Source: Kitasatospora phosalacinea
Lineage (GTDB): Bacteria; Actinomycetota; Actinomycetes; Streptomycetales; Streptomycetaceae
Direction: 5' to 3'
Assembly (NCBI RefSeq): GCF_000716545.1
Contig: NZ_JNWZ01000013.1
Span: 40,063 to 104,062 of the forward strand
Length of the DNA stretch: 64,000 nt
Positions 63,842-64,000 of this stretch are shown one piece after another; positions within the stretch are counted from its first letter, which is position 1; the number at the start of each line of letters is the position of its first letter. Made by a program: the position numbers and the translations under genes. The notes under the pieces are model-generated. The model saw nothing but the letters and a program-made list of their open reading frames with translations, made no database searches and was not told the DNA's origin.

Positions 63842-64000
63842 TTACATCGGCGGGTTGCCGTGCTTGCGGCTGGGCAGGTCGGCGTGCTTGGTGCGGAGCA
63901 TGGCGAGCGAGGAGGCGAGGACGGCGCGGGTCTCGGCGGGGTCGATGACGTCGTCCACGAGGCCGCGTTCGGCCGCGTAGTACGGGTGCATCAGCTCGCT
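63842..64000 (-). CDS. acyl-CoA (propionyl-CoA) carboxylase beta subunit, 3' end only
   Basis: The last 52 codons of a carboxyltransferase gene: SELMHPYYAAERGLVDDVID, PAETRAVLASSL and the C-terminal KHADLPSRKHGNPPM. This ending is typical of PccB/AccB beta subunits, which carboxylate acetyl- or propionyl-CoA for polyketide and fatty-acid synthesis. The start lies beyond the window. The epsilon gene follows 57 bases downstream. Confidence 0.9.
   Translation of the reverse strand, partial: SELMHPYYAAERGLVDDVIDPAETRAVLASSLAMLRTKHADLPSRKHGNPPM

Overview
The window looks like a chromosomal segment of a streptomycete-type actinobacterium (Streptomyces, or a close relative such as Kitasatospora). 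The reasons are very high GC with G/C-rich third codon positions, many GTG starts, frequent ATGA/GTGA gene overlaps, and a developmental gene set known from sporulating actinomycetes: sigma BldN, its anti-sigma RsbN, chaplins, rodlin-like proteins and a BdtA-like regulator. No tRNA, rRNA, CRISPR array or insertion sequence was recognised.

Layout. 0-3 kb: a MidA-type methyltransferase next to a stand-alone NuoD paralogue, then a cysteine-rich protein. 3.3-8.3 kb: an ESX/WXG-like small protein, a large polymorphic toxin with a C-terminal glutamine-deamidase-type domain, and an overlapping multidomain immunity gene. 8.3-24 kb: mostly housekeeping genes (Ppx/GppA phosphatase, TIM-barrel isomerase, cupin, VOC protein, methyltransferase, ilvD, membrane proteins, proC, HAD hydrolase, MFS transporter, AcuC-type deacetylase, BdtA-like HTH protein, 32-residue ribosomal protein bS22, epimerase, acyltransferase). 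24-27 kb: rsbN and bldN. 27-35 kb: HAD phosphatase, glutaredoxin-like protein, exonuclease, then the redox-controlled rex-hemA-hemC-hemD-hemB run behind a Rex operator. 35-40 kb: an RNA ligase, then a cell-surface cluster of two rodlin-like genes, three chaplins and three unknown small secreted proteins. 40-52 kb: secreted SGNH/ricin hydrolase, sugar kinase, ATP-binding regulator and GntR regulator with shared operators, alkylsulfatase, a divergent dehydrogenase/LysR pair, and a two-component system whose kinase and regulator genes are separated by an antisense DUF2079 gene. 52.7-55.8 kb: a compositionally foreign 3-kb island with an OLD-family nuclease and a decayed DUF4262 gene, bounded by perfect 36-bp direct repeats. 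56-63 kb: hemL, a phosphatase and the System II cytochrome c genes resA-ccdA-resB-ccsB. 63.5 kb to the end: acyl-CoA carboxylase epsilon and the 3' end of its beta subunit.

How the genes work together. Three sequences match the sigma-BldN promoter consensus (CGTAAC-N16-CGTTGA). They precede rsbN, a rodlin-like gene and a chaplin, which suggests a sigma/anti-sigma feedback loop driving the surface-coat genes 10-14 kb away. hemA, hemC, hemD, hemB and hemL supply most of the C5 haem pathway, and the ccs genes attach haem to cytochromes c. Rex links haem synthesis to NADH/NAD+ status. The toxin/immunity locus and the OLD island are the accessory, conflict-related parts.
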